A stretch of 64,000 nt of DNA from Iris pallida (taxonomy: Eukaryota; Streptophyta; Magnoliopsida; Asparagales; Iridaceae): assembly GCA_029216955.1 (NCBI GenBank), contig JANAVB010006998.1:2585192-2649191 (forward strand), in the 5' to 3' direction. The notes beneath the pieces are model-generated. The model worked only from the letters and a program-made list of their open reading frames with translations. It had not been told where the DNA came from and searched no databases. A program made the translations under genes and the position numbers. This document shows positions 32,131-42,703 of the stretch, in pieces (the stretch's first letter is position 1; every line of letters begins with the position of its first letter).

Positions 32131-35130
32131 TGTAACGCCCCAGTCCCAAAATACGTATAGGACCAGGATACGGTAGATGCCAGCAGCACTTCACCAGTGG
32201 GCCAAATCTCAAAGTAAACCCATTAGCGAAATGCTTAAGCTGCAAATCATGATAACAATCCAGCAATACAATACAAGTCACAGGTCACAGCTAATCTCAT
32301 CCACACATAAATAAGACACAAGATATCAAGTCCAATAAAATAATAATAATGATAAAGATCTGTCCAACATGAAATAGAAATAATAACTGTGTGGGTAAGA
32401 CATCCCGAAACTACAGTAATAAGAAACAAATAATCAACTACATGTCCACTGATGAAAAAAAAGAAAATAATGTATCAAGTCTAAAATAAAGAGACATGTC
32501 TCAAGAGAAGTCCTCGGCCACTATTTCGTCCTCCTACGAAGGTACGTCACCAGTCTCGACGCCAGAGCCATAAACCTCCGGGTACTCCTCGTCTCTAACT
32601 AAGGCTGGAGAGATCACCAGGTCCTCAGGGGACTAGCAAGACAGATAATATACATGGATGCTGTACAATAAATAACATGTGAGAAAAATAGAAAAATGGT
32701 ACAAGGAAACAATATGAGACTAAAGAATAAGTGTAAATGGCATACCGTCAAGGATAGTGCTATCAAGCGTGACTAATAGTAAGTCGGGGTAACCGCAGCC
32801 CGATGGGAGCTTACAGTCCTGTAATTAGTAGCCGATGGAGAATCCCTAACTATAGTAAGACTCATTCGCACTAGATGGGAGCTCATGAACGAGGTGGTCA
32901 GGTATAGTCGCGTCTAATAACAAGTTAGGATCAAGTGAAAACAATCACGACCAGGTTAAGTCAATCCAGTACGGTAATCGGATCAAAATAAGGTCAAGTC
33001 CAAGTCAAACAGGTCAGGGGATCATGGTATAGGCATAGCAATAGTATCAATAGACATGAACAGTATTAGGAAAATAGAACAAGCAATATGGAAAAAGAGA
33101 GTAACAATCTACGTGCACGTAAAACTTGAAATAACCATGACATGAATCAGGAGAAAAATATGTACCAAGTGAGATATAAAAGAATAGCAGCATAGAAAAG
33201 CATGTAAGTACTATAAAGTTTGGCAAAGTGTACTTGCCTGGTTTCGTGATGTGAAGATGAAGTCTCGCTCCCGTGTCTACGCCTCCGGAATCTAATGCTC
33301 CTAAATAATTTATTTAACTACTTATGAAACTTATAACAAAACTTAATTAATTAAATTAGTGTTTTAGACTACTTTAACTATATTCAAATATCTCGTAGAC
33401 TACTTCAATGGTATAACATACATACGTGTCCAACGAGACCTCGGAACACAGTTTTAGGATTTTCGACCTACCAATTAATCGGTTATGGCCCCATGTCAAT
33501 AACACACTTAAAAATCATAAAAAATTCCTAAAAATAATATTTAAAACTATTTTCTACAGTATTAACTCTGAAATTCCAGAATTACGATTTATAAAGAATT
33601 ATGTGACTAGTTGACTACTACGTCAGTTAGTCTACCCGAAACTCGTCCTGATCATGGCAATTACTCAAAATAGCTAAAATACCCAAAATATATTTTATAC
33701 AGAATTTAAAGTACATTATATCTCAAAATTAAGACATGAATACAAGAGTTAAGTTATGCTACTAATTTGGAACATTCTAAGTCGGCAGATTACCTGAAAA
33801 ATCTAGTTTGACCTATAATTTTTTTGATCAGATTTGAGTTGCTAAATTCGTGAAAAAATACTTAAAAATCCTAATTTCTATATATGAACACACGTAAAAT
33901 TTAGTTTCAAAAATAACCACCAATAACTTATAGTTCCTTCATAATGAGGGTTAAATTTGATCCTACCGAAGCATGAATATTACGACTATAAATCATGAAA
34001 CTTTTATGGATAAAAATACATAAGAAAAGGTACCAAAATACTATTTTTATTAATTTAATAATAGAATTTCTACAGAATTATAGCATAGATTTGAGATAGA
34101 AAAATTAGGGTTTCTTACCAAAAGTCCTTGCTAGTTGGGTTGTGGAGACTTCTCTTTGCCAAAGCTCTCACCTTTATTGATATCCTTGCTTGTTAATCCT
34201 CTATTGATGAGTTTGGAGGAGTTTGCAATGGCTCTAGATAGTTGGATGGAGAAGATGGAGTTTTTAGGGTTTGTTTGGTGGAGTTTGGATGGAAGAAAGA
34301 TGAAAGAAGGAGTTTTTATGGAGGAGAAAGAATTGTATGATGGAGGGGATGAAGATGATAGGTTTGGATGGAGGAGGTGCTGCCAAAATTTGGAGAGGGA
34401 TAGCGGTTGGTCGGCTATGGAGAGGAAGAGGAAGGAAGAATTAAGTTAGGGTTTGGGTTTGGCTAAAAGTAGGTATATATATATGGGTTTTTTTTGGGTT
34501 GCTTGCATGTAGTATAATAGGAAACCTATTCCTAATGGGATGTTGGCTGAATATACATGGGGGAGGGCTATTTTGGTCAATTAAGAGTGGCCCCCTTTGA
34601 TTTGTTTGGGTTGTTGGTGAGTTGGCTAATTGATTTGATTGAGGATTAAAAAGGTCTTTCCTAATATAGACTAATTAAATCTATCTTATATAAATACAAT
34701 TAAATCTAAATTAAATATAATATATATATTTATTAATATATATTAATGCCAAAATGTCTACATAGGTTTGGGTTTGGCTTGGAATAGGTTTGGGAAGGTT
34801 TGGTGCGACCGGATCTCCTAAAAAGTCATAAAGGATTTATTAACTAATTAATTAAATAAAAGTATGACTTGTGCCATAATTTGAATTGTTAACATGCAAG
34901 AGACTACAATATGACCATGACATTCCTAACATGGCTAGGATACTAGTTAAAGCACACAAGTACACTATCCGTGTCACAATTCTTAGTCGTCTTGTACTCC
35001 AAATCTTAACCATGGTTAAGGTCATCTATAATAATAACTATTTAATCAAAAATATTCATAAATTCCACAAAATCCTATTTAAATCAAATAAATTATAAAA
35101 AAATAATTCCAAAAACTTAGGGGTGTTACA
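32131..35130 (-). repeat. C: 5' LTR (right copy)
   Basis: 3,000 bp, the partner of 27890-30872, with the same motif arrays and TATA box (34474-34484). It ends GGGTGTTACA at 35130, followed by ACTAG. Confidence 0.9.
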
Positions 35131-35135
35131 ACTAG

Positions 35136-36282
35136 CTATTGAGAACCCTTCACAAGCATCTAATCTTTGCTCCCAAATAGATTACGAGAACCATCATCTG
35201 CCAGCCTCCCTAATGAAACCAAGTTGCAGCACAAACTCGGTACATGTCACACACCCCTGAGGACGAGCTTCTCACCAAACTCTATCGTCAAGTGCACATT
35301 ACCGATGCCTACAACTACAGTCGTTCCTTTGTCGCCCATCTTCATCTGTCCAAACCAGCTACCGCGGTATGACGTAAAGATCCTCCTATATGGAATGGCA
35401 TGGTACGACACCCCCGTATCCATAACCCAATCGCCATCATGACACATGCCACAAGGTTTCTCTGCGTCGGTCGCTGCGATGATGATATCTCTAAACGTCG
35501 TGAGATCCTCCTGATCGTCCTTGCCTTTGGCCTTTTCAGCTTTGAGCTTCATGTAGTTCCTCTTGATATGACCCCTTTCACCACAGTTGTAACATCCCTC
35601 CTTGCAATCCACAATCGTAAGATCCCGAGAACTCCCTCCTGTCCTCGTATGTGACTTGGGTTTTTCCTTCCCGTAGAAAGCCACCAGAGCGGACTCCTGC
35701 GACGATTTCACTTGCTTGCGTCGGACCTCCTCATTCAACAAACTACTTTTAACTGCCTCCATCGTGACAACTCTATCAGACGTAGAGTTGCTCACCGACA
35801 CCACCAACGTCTTCCAGCTTTCCGGTAGAGAACTTAAGAGAAATAGGGCTTGAAGCTCATTATCAATCATCATCTTCATCGCAGATAGTTGATTGATCAT
35901 ACCCTGAACCTCGTTCAGATGTTGTGCCACTGAGGCGCCCTCCGTACTTCGAGTTGACGAGTTGGCAAATAAGAAACTCTTTGTTTCTATCCGTCTTCCT
36001 TTCGTACAACAGATGCAACTTCTTCCACAATACTTTTGTCGAACTCTTCATGGATACGTGGTAAAATACCTAGTCGTCCAGCCATTGGCGGATGAATCCA
36101 ACGTCCTCCCGATCCAGTTATTTCCAGTCTTCAACAGCTTTGTCTGATGGCTTTGCGCTGTCGCCCTCCAACGGACCATACAAATCCTTGCACTAGAGTA
36201 GATCCCCCATCCTTGGCTTCCAAATCGCCCAGTTTCCTCCTGTGAGGGTGATCATACGAGTGTTCATCTGCTCCGTAGACAT
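35136..36282 (-). pseudogene. gag: I: gag and protease of a Tork/Tnt1-like copia
   Basis: ATG at 36282 (MSTEQMNTRMITLTGGNWAI), then DLYGPLEGDSAKPSDKAVEDW, with stops replacing at least three expected residues. The gag core follows as KVLWKKLHLLYERKT (about 36000-36050). After a frameshift come QHLNEVQGMINQLSAMKM and LFLLSSLPESWKTLVVS. The zinc knuckle CYNCGERGHIKRNYMK has Tyr where the last Cys should be (about 35560-35600). Protease starts at GDWVMDTGVSYHAIPYRRIF (DTG kept, about 35385-35440), followed by GQMKMGDKGTTVVVGIGNVH. The region then reads GRLADDGSRNLFGS until C interrupts it at 35130. It is degenerate and the oldest layer of this nest. Confidence 0.85.
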
Positions 36283-36317
36283 GTTACCAGAACCTCCAAA
36301 GCTCTGATATTAATTGC

Positions 36318-36357
36318 TGGTATCAGATCAGAACGAACGAACCTCGCTCTGATACCA
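36318..36357 (-). promoter_or_regulatory. I: primer binding site inside a perfect hairpin
   Basis: The minus-strand PBS TGGTATCAGAGC (plus 36346-36357) starts with TGGTATCAGA. Twenty bases after that arm lies its exact inverted copy, TCTGATACCA. Arms are 36318-36327 and 36348-36357. The same arrangement occurs in J at 36909-36950. Confidence 0.75.
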
Positions 36358-36359
36358 CT

Positions 36360-36541
36360 TGTTGGGAACGTGGTGTGACTCGAACTGGAGTTGGACCATG
36401 AGGTCCGATATTGAATTGGGCCCATATGCCTTAAAAGAGAAGTCTTATGTAACGCCTGAACCAATCCCAATTATCTACACCATATGATCCTACCTTGTAG
36501 TCGATGTGGGACTAAATTACCAACTCCATTGTCATCCCCCA
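36360..36541 (-). repeat. I: 5' LTR (right boundary uncertain)
   Basis: It starts TGTTGGGAACGTGG two bases from the PBS. On the minus strand it contains TTAGTCCCACATCGACTAC, a motif common near the start of plant copia LTRs. A CA at 36540-36541 would give an LTR of about 182 bp, short for this lineage. It may be truncated, or its end may lie elsewhere. Confidence 0.5.
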
Positions 36542-36960
36542 TTTTTGAGCACTCAACCGGAAACGAGATACAACCCAACAATACTTCACTATCCAAGACA
36601 GAAGGAAGAAGAAGATCTAATCGAAGAGTCGTCAACTTCGGTTAGGAAGATTGCTACGGGTTGGTAAGTGATCTCAATTGTAATCTTCTATTTTTCTTCT
36701 TGAGAGTGGTGAGGGAGTTGAACCTATTAGGGCAAAAGGTTCAACTTTTATCAATCTTGTAATTTAATCTGAGTTATTAAACGTGGAGATTTGTTCAGGT
36801 GACGTACGTCACCGCCATATACTTGTCTTTATCTGTGCTTGGTGTTCATTAGATGGGAGTTGGTTTTGATCAGGTGGGTTGGCAAACGCTTCCGTACGCG
36901 TCCAATAATTGGTATCAGAGCGAGGTTTGTTCGTTCTGGTCTGATACCAACAAATAGAAA
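36542..36960 (+). mobile_element. J: end of a forward copia LTR with PBS and leader
   Basis: The plus strand reads ...CGTCCAATAA then TTGGTATCAGAGC (36909-36921), an initiator Met tRNA primer site, followed by a leader matching that of I in opposite orientation. The preceding ~360 bp looks like the 3' part of an LTR. The element breaks off by about 36960 and no gag follows. Confidence 0.55.
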
Positions 36961-37444
36961 TTGCATTGTTATTTTAGTGAGTAGTTAGTTGTTTTCATCT
37001 TACTGTTTATGCAAATTCAATGATTGTAAAACCTCAATTTTCAACTTCAAAATTTTAGATAGATTTTAAAATTCTTTATAGAAAAAGTGGGACATGCAAA
37101 TGCATTATAAAACCTCAATTTTTAGCTGCAAATTCCTAAGTATATTTTAAAATTTGGGATGTGAAGGAGAAAAGATTGAATTTTTCTTTTAGGAATTTGT
37201 GATTCAATTATAATAAACTAAGAATTTCCAAGAATATTTACTATTGGCCATCAATTCAGCATTTGGAAGAGAAGTAGCTATTCTTCTTCTTTATAATATA
37301 CTAATATTATATACTATATATTACTCATTTTTGGGCCTTGCTGCTTTGGACCCAGGGGTCCCAGGGTCTTGTTTGCCCCAATACAACAGATTCGTTGGTG
37401 ATGCATTTAACAGGATCCACAAGTAATTTTGGGACTGAGATTGA
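36961..37444. other. Unassigned AT-rich sequence
   Basis: No credible coding region, RNA gene or repeat with recognisable ends. Confidence 0.4.
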
Positions 37445-37554
37445 TGCCTCGTTTGGTGCACTGTAATGTAATCGTAATCGTAATGTAATCAAATAAAAAA
37501 AAATATTTGATTACATTGGGATTACGATTACATTACAGTGAACCAAACGGGGTC
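37445..37554. mobile_element. Foldback MITE, Tourist-like
   Basis: The 110 bp is almost one long inverted repeat: CTCGTTTGGTGCACTGTAAT on the left pairs with ATTACAGTGAACCAAACGGG on the right. The arms continue through GTAATCGTAATCGTAATGTA to an A-rich centre. GTTTGG termini are typical of Harbinger/Tourist MITEs. The trinucleotide TGA on each side (37442-37444, 37555-37557) may be the target duplication. Confidence 0.7.
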
Positions 37555-38104
37555 TGAGTAGCATGCCAGAGAATAGATAGAAGGCTACTTAGCAACTCGG
37601 TGCCCCATTTGGCTTGGGTCTTGCCATCGCCGTAACGCAAGTCTTAGCTCCGGCATCAGGATTAGGGAATCAAAACGACATGGGAGTAGAAGTGGTAACG
37701 TAACTTGTGCACTATCACTAGGTTTAACTTTTCATTATTGTGGGGTTGGACACAAATTATAAGCAGTTTCTTATCTGTGTGTGTGCATGTTTGTTTCTAT
37801 AAGATCGCAAAAGTGTCATAGATGTTACTTGAAGTCCAACTTTTCCTCTTGGTTGTTACATTCTGCCATGGTTTTATTTTGTTTACGAGACTACAAGAAT
37901 ATGACAATATCGTGTATATGTAACTACAGATGCGTTGGTAATTAGTTTCTTTAGTTGGAGCTAAAGGAGCCAGCCGTCTTGACTAATATTAGCAAGTAGA
38001 CCCCAGGATCGAAGAGAAAATAATTTTACAATTGCTACATATTCTTAATTGGTCCTACAGACATATTTCCCTGAAACTCAATACTTCAAGTACATCTCAT
38101 GTGT
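37555..38104. other. Unassigned sequence
   Basis: No gene or named repeat recognised. Confidence 0.4.
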
Positions 38105-38700
38105 GTAATGGGTCGGGCTGGCCTACAGCCTGATTTGATCGGATTTGATCGGGTTCGGAACGGATAAGCTTGGGAGAGTAAGCGGGACGGTCGGAGAAGG
38201 GGCAGGCAGGGCTACTGGCCCGGCCGTTTAAAAAAAAAAACTTTGACTCCCTTTATTTAGAAGAAAAAAAATTGGACCAATTTTATTAATGTCGTTATAA
38301 TTAAAATCTAGTATAACATTTTTTATAACTAACAAAAGAAAAAAAAGAAATTGAGATTTTATTTCCACAAAATTTGTAATAAAATATACAGTCTTTTCTT
38401 TTGTTTTACGTCGTCATCTGTCTTCCGTCCATGTTTATTGCTTAGCTCTTCCTTCAGTAGCTTCGTCCAAAGTAAGAGATTAAAAGTCCAGCTTATTGAT
38501 GTCGGCAGTTTTATCTCTTAAACTCAATCTTAAGCATTGTTTATTTTTTTACACGAACCCAATATTGAACGCAGATGCAGACTTCTAAAATATCTGACAC
38601 ATCCTGCTCCTCTTCTTTGTTTGACATTCTTGAACCTGCACTAAAATAAGATTCCGATGCTATCGTGGACACCATGACCATTAGATGATCATGTGCTAAA
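38105..38700 (-). pseudogene. hAT transposase, C-terminal remnant with left terminal region
   Basis: On the minus strand, 38541-38700 reads YSLAHDHLM..VSTIASESYFSAGSR, then after a divergent stretch DILEVCICVQYWVR and a stop. This is the hAT dimerisation domain pattern (usual SxxASExxFSxxGR and EALICTQDWLR). The plus-strand sequence around 38108-38160 (GTAATGGGTCGGGCTGGCC) resembles the GC-rich terminal region of plant hAT elements and would be the 3' end. The upstream part of the transposase is missing or unreadable. Exact ends and the 8-bp duplication could not be fixed. Confidence 0.65.
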
Positions 38701-39562
38701 GAATAAAGTAAATGATACGTTAGAAGAAACTATAGGATACGTTAAAAGAAAGTATAGGATACATATTTTCGTGTCTTTTTCACCATTCTAAAATTGAAAA
38801 ATACGATCCAAATCATCATCTTCTAAAATTGATTTTTTTTCTTGCATTGTGTACCTTTAACTATTGGTTTTTGATCTTTTGGATCTAAAACCCTCATTAT
38901 TTCCACAAAATTCTTGCCTTAGATTTCTTAGTTAACTCCATATAACTGACATGTATGAGCATTGTCATATGGAAATGGAAAAAGAATTTGTATTATAGTA
39001 CAATTTTCTATAGGAGTGTAACTCCAAGGTCAGGGCTCAAAGCAATCATCCGTTAAGCTTGCTTCTACCCCTTGAACCTTATTCATGGAAATCCAATCAC
39101 AAAGATTCGAATGCCATTGTCAATGACCCTCTTATGGGCTAAATCTCATCTCCCTCAATTAACCTAGAACTATCCTCATTGACAGACCATACACATAAGA
39201 GTTCAAATTGTTTTTTCTTTGCAATTGCAACTCCATGTCTCATATGAAGATCCAAGATGACTTATCCTTCAAATAGTACAATGTCAATCACGAAGACTAG
39301 TTCACAAGGAGTGTCAATGAATGTTAGCTCCAAATGGTGTAATGATTTTATGTAGAAAGGAGAGAGATTAAAAAATGTGAACTTCACTGAGCACTACGGA
39401 TAATAATAATTGCTATAAAAATAATGAACCTCTGTTAGGTTCATCCTATAGTTGGTGTAGGTAGTATATGTAGAGAACCAGATAATAAATATTATTATTA
39501 TTTTCAGTCAACTTAAAACATAAGCACTAAAATTTGCAACCATTTTATTACTTGAAAGAATA
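38701..39562. other. Unassigned sequence to the right of the hAT remnant
   Basis: AT-rich with no credible coding sequence. It may include decayed hAT sequence. Confidence 0.35.
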
Positions 39563-40082
39563 TAGGGGCGTTTGTTTCAAGTTTTGGAGGCTCAGGAATG
39601 GATTTTGAATTCTTCACCCATGTTTGGTATGTCTAGGATTCGAAATTAGGGTAAATATAAGGGGCTTCATATTCCTATTGATGTGGAAAAACTATTCCCA
39701 AGCACCCCCCTTTGAGAATAATTTTGCTTTCGTAGGAATGTTGTTTGGGTATTTCGTTTGGACGATAGTACTCTCCATTTACTTTCAAAATTTCAAATTC
39801 TATTCCAAACATGTAAATTTAGGTAATAGTAGCATCATAAAATTAATGAAAGGATATTTATGAAAAACTAAAAAATATATTAAGGTTTCTACCTCTGTGT
39901 GAACCAAACATGGAAATAAAATTTTTGAATTTTTTGGACTACATATTTCCATCCTAACTACATATTTCCAACCTAACTAAACATGGATATAAAAATGATG
40001 AATTCATTTTCCATAGAAAAAGAATACAAAATGAATTGCTAAGGAATACAAAAATTTGAACTCATATTGTTTCAGAACAACA
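39563..40082. mobile_element. Possible MITE or other non-coding DNA transposon
   Basis: The block begins GGGGCGTTTGTTTCAAG...TCAGGAATGGATTTTGAATT, a composition seen at ends of Harbinger-like elements. It has several ATTCC/GGAAT and GTTTGG motifs in both orientations. Matching terminal repeats were not found by eye. The small open frame at 39624-39863 is not considered a gene. Confidence 0.3.
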
Positions 40083-40630
40083 TAACAAATTAGTGATTAA
40101 GTCAGCTAAGCATAGGAAAGGACACAAGTATATTGTTCCACATTGAAATTCACTCACATGCTAATAAGCATTGAAGTAAAATTTAGGAGAGAAGTTGACA
40201 TATGAACAAATATAATGTATTTCCAAAAATAAGCCAATATTTGAGACGTATATTCCTTCATCATTTTACTTAATCTTAATAATGTAACATGTTGATAAAG
40301 TTGTTTTCCTATTTTTGAAGATAGAAAACTTGTATTGATGAAGAAAATTATAAAGAATAGTCGCAGTGGAGACAGTTTACAATTAATCTCCTACAAATGG
40401 TTCCAGAAAAGTGTGCTGATAGAAGTGTGGTCAGTATGTAATCACTTTGTTCTATTAACCATCCGATGACAAGATGCATATCTTCTTCTGCCTCTTAATA
40501 ATCTTCTAGCATAGCGCTTGACATAGTACTAGATGTAGCATGCAACATGGCACGAGACGTGTCTTGCGACGTAGAAGCTTGATTTAGCTAAGAATCCTTA
40601 AAGGGATCAGGATGCTTGGGACTGATCCTC
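40083..40630. other. Unassigned sequence
   Basis: No gene recognised. A short run of alternating 'ACGTGTCTTGCGACGT'-like motifs occurs around 40500-40575. Confidence 0.35.
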
Positions 40631-41214
40631 CTCCAGCGAAAAATAAAACCAAACCCTAGAGGGGGTTGGGTGAATATGATTTTATAAGTAACTATCACAG
40701 AGCAAATACAAGGTAAATTTGCAGAAAATTTGAGAGAAGCAAATGCTCGATGTATTATGGCCTCCTTTTGAAGGCAATTTAGTCCTGAAATTAAACTCTC
40801 TTCGTCTTTAATCCACTATTGAGAATAGCTTACAAACACGAGCTTTGATCTGAAATACTTGTCAACTTTTTACATTCGAGATTTGATAGAAATAGCTCGA
40901 TGACTTCAACCTCAAGTAAGAAAAGTTTATCTTCTAAAAACTTTGAAGATCTCATGTTACAACACTTAATTACTCTAGCAAAATGGTAGTTGGCAATTGA
41001 AAGCTTTGAGAGTGGGAGGCTTCGGTTGAGTGGTTGAGAGAATTTATGGTTGTAACCCCGCTTTCCTTGTTTCAAAGAATTATATTTTTTTAATAAAAAT
41101 TATTAGGGTTTTTGATATGGTTTAAGTTTTAAATATATTTTATTTACATTGCATTTATTTGCTTGGGCTCGATTAGACCAATCTATTGGGCTTCTCAGCT
41201 AGCCCACTACTTTC
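40631..41214 (-). repeat. SIRE-like LTR remnant
   Basis: Near its left edge it carries CCCTAGAGGGGGTTGGGTGAAT, the edge motif of the A and B LTRs in the same orientation. Downstream are LTR-like segments shared in wording with A (ACACGAGCTTTGATC at about 40836 and 26848). To its right a minus-strand purine run (AATTAAAGGGGGAAAG, 41208-41224) may be a decayed polypurine tract. The ends are approximate. Confidence 0.55.
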
Positions 41215-42703
41215 CCCCTTTAATTTTGGGTTTTGTCTTTGTTTTAGGAGAAAGAGTTCAAATTTTGTAACTGTTATTCAAACTCTCCAACTAACTCTCA
41301 AATTTTCTTTTCTAAACTTTCCCTCCGAAAACCCCTTAGTTGGTTAGAGCATGTGCTGGCCTTCATCAGGATTTTTGGCTTATTTAAACGTTCCTTTCCT
41401 TTATTTTTTCCTTTTATTTTTTTTCAGAGCTCATTTCCCCCTCTTCTCTCCTCATTATCCCCGCAAATTTCTCGAGCGAGCATGACAACAATGGCAATTC
41501 TCCTTCTCGACGACGAGCAGTAGATCAGAGCGACAGATCTCGATGGTGAGCTTTCGTCCAACGGCAAGACGAGTGCATCAACAATTGGAAGGACACTCCT
41601 CGATGACATTCCGGCGGTGGCAACGACCGTGCAGTTCATTTTGTCAAGCTCGATCCCAGTAAGCACATCGACAATTCGATCGAACTCAATTTCTTGATCA
41701 CACGAACTAATTTTTGATCCTTTTCCTCGTTGATCAAATTCTGTGTAGGAAGCTTGATCTGTGATGGAACAAGAGCAGTCGGTGAGTACTTGACCTAAAT
41801 TGTTTGGATCTTAAATTTTGAGTGCTTTGAATACAGTAGTGATTGAATTTTTCTTAGAATACCCTGTATGTTAGATCGACGGATCATTGGTTCCATCGGA
41901 GATCTATTTTGGATTTGAATTGAGTCCTTCTCGTAAGTGCAATCTCATTTTCTTGATGCTTCCTGAAGAACTCAGTAAGGACATACTAATCTCTTTCCAT
42001 TCTTTTATACCATGTGTGTTCGTCATAATGCATGATCAGAGTTGTGATTTATTCTTGGACCAAAGAGACTGTATCCGCTTCTTGAATCCGTGATTCTTCT
42101 TCAGGACACGACCTTATATCCAGGTATTACTCTGCTCCCTCTTTTACTGTGATGCTGTGGTGAATTTGGAATTTAATCCAGTTAAATATCAATCAGTGTG
42201 GTTTGTTCGATTTTTGTTATGTTTTGAAATAGAAGCCGTTAGCTCCTACAGATTTCAACTTAGGTTCTTTTGTAATATGGAGAGAGTGCTGTTATATTTC
42301 ATTTTTTGTTGTGTTTTGGAATGACAAACAGTAGTGTTGGCCAGACTTTACTTTGCAAGTTTTTGGAACATTTATTTAGAACTGTTGGGTTATCTGGATT
42401 CCAAGAAGAAGGTAATTGTTATACGGGTTTAGGATGATGGGTGGATTTGCATGACTAGTTTGGACACGAATTTGGTTGCTGTGTCGGATAGGTATCAAGA
42501 TCTTGGAGAGGGGTTGCAGACTAGTGCAGTACACTAGTTGTCGAGTTCCTCTTTTTGCTATGTTCCTTCTTAGCCTTGTGAGGCATAGCTGATGCTTTAG
42601 AGTTTGAATTCTTTTGTCTGGGACATATTATTTTACAAGGACTATTGTTTGGACTTGTAGGGAGATTGGACTATCTGATATGGATAAAATCTTCTTCCTT
42701 TTT
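41215..42703. other. Unassigned 1.5 kb
   Basis: It includes CTTATTTAAACG (41380) followed by a CT-rich tract and a more GC-rich stretch (41440-41660), which resembles a promoter plus leader of an LTR or gene. No open frame with recognisable protein features was found. Confidence 0.35.

Larger units (their letters stand above)
27890..35130 (-). mobile_element. C: gypsy element with nearly all coding sequence deleted
   Basis: 7,241 bp: LTR (27890-30872), internal region of only 1,258 bp, LTR (32131-35130). The plus-strand ends are TGTAACACCCCAG and GGGTGTTACA. Flanks are GCTAG and ACTAG, a five-base target duplication with one change. The polypurine tract, leader and primer-like motif are kept. 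The coding part is reduced to a short gag-tail/protease-linker remnant. The layout is that of a non-autonomous long-LTR derivative of a Tekay-type element. It would need proteins from a complete relative to move. Confidence 0.88.

Noticed and set aside
41380..41670. Possible cellular gene promoter and first exon
   Set aside because: A TATA-like word and a GC-richer stretch exist but no continued coding sequence follows. A decayed LTR or leader is equally likely.
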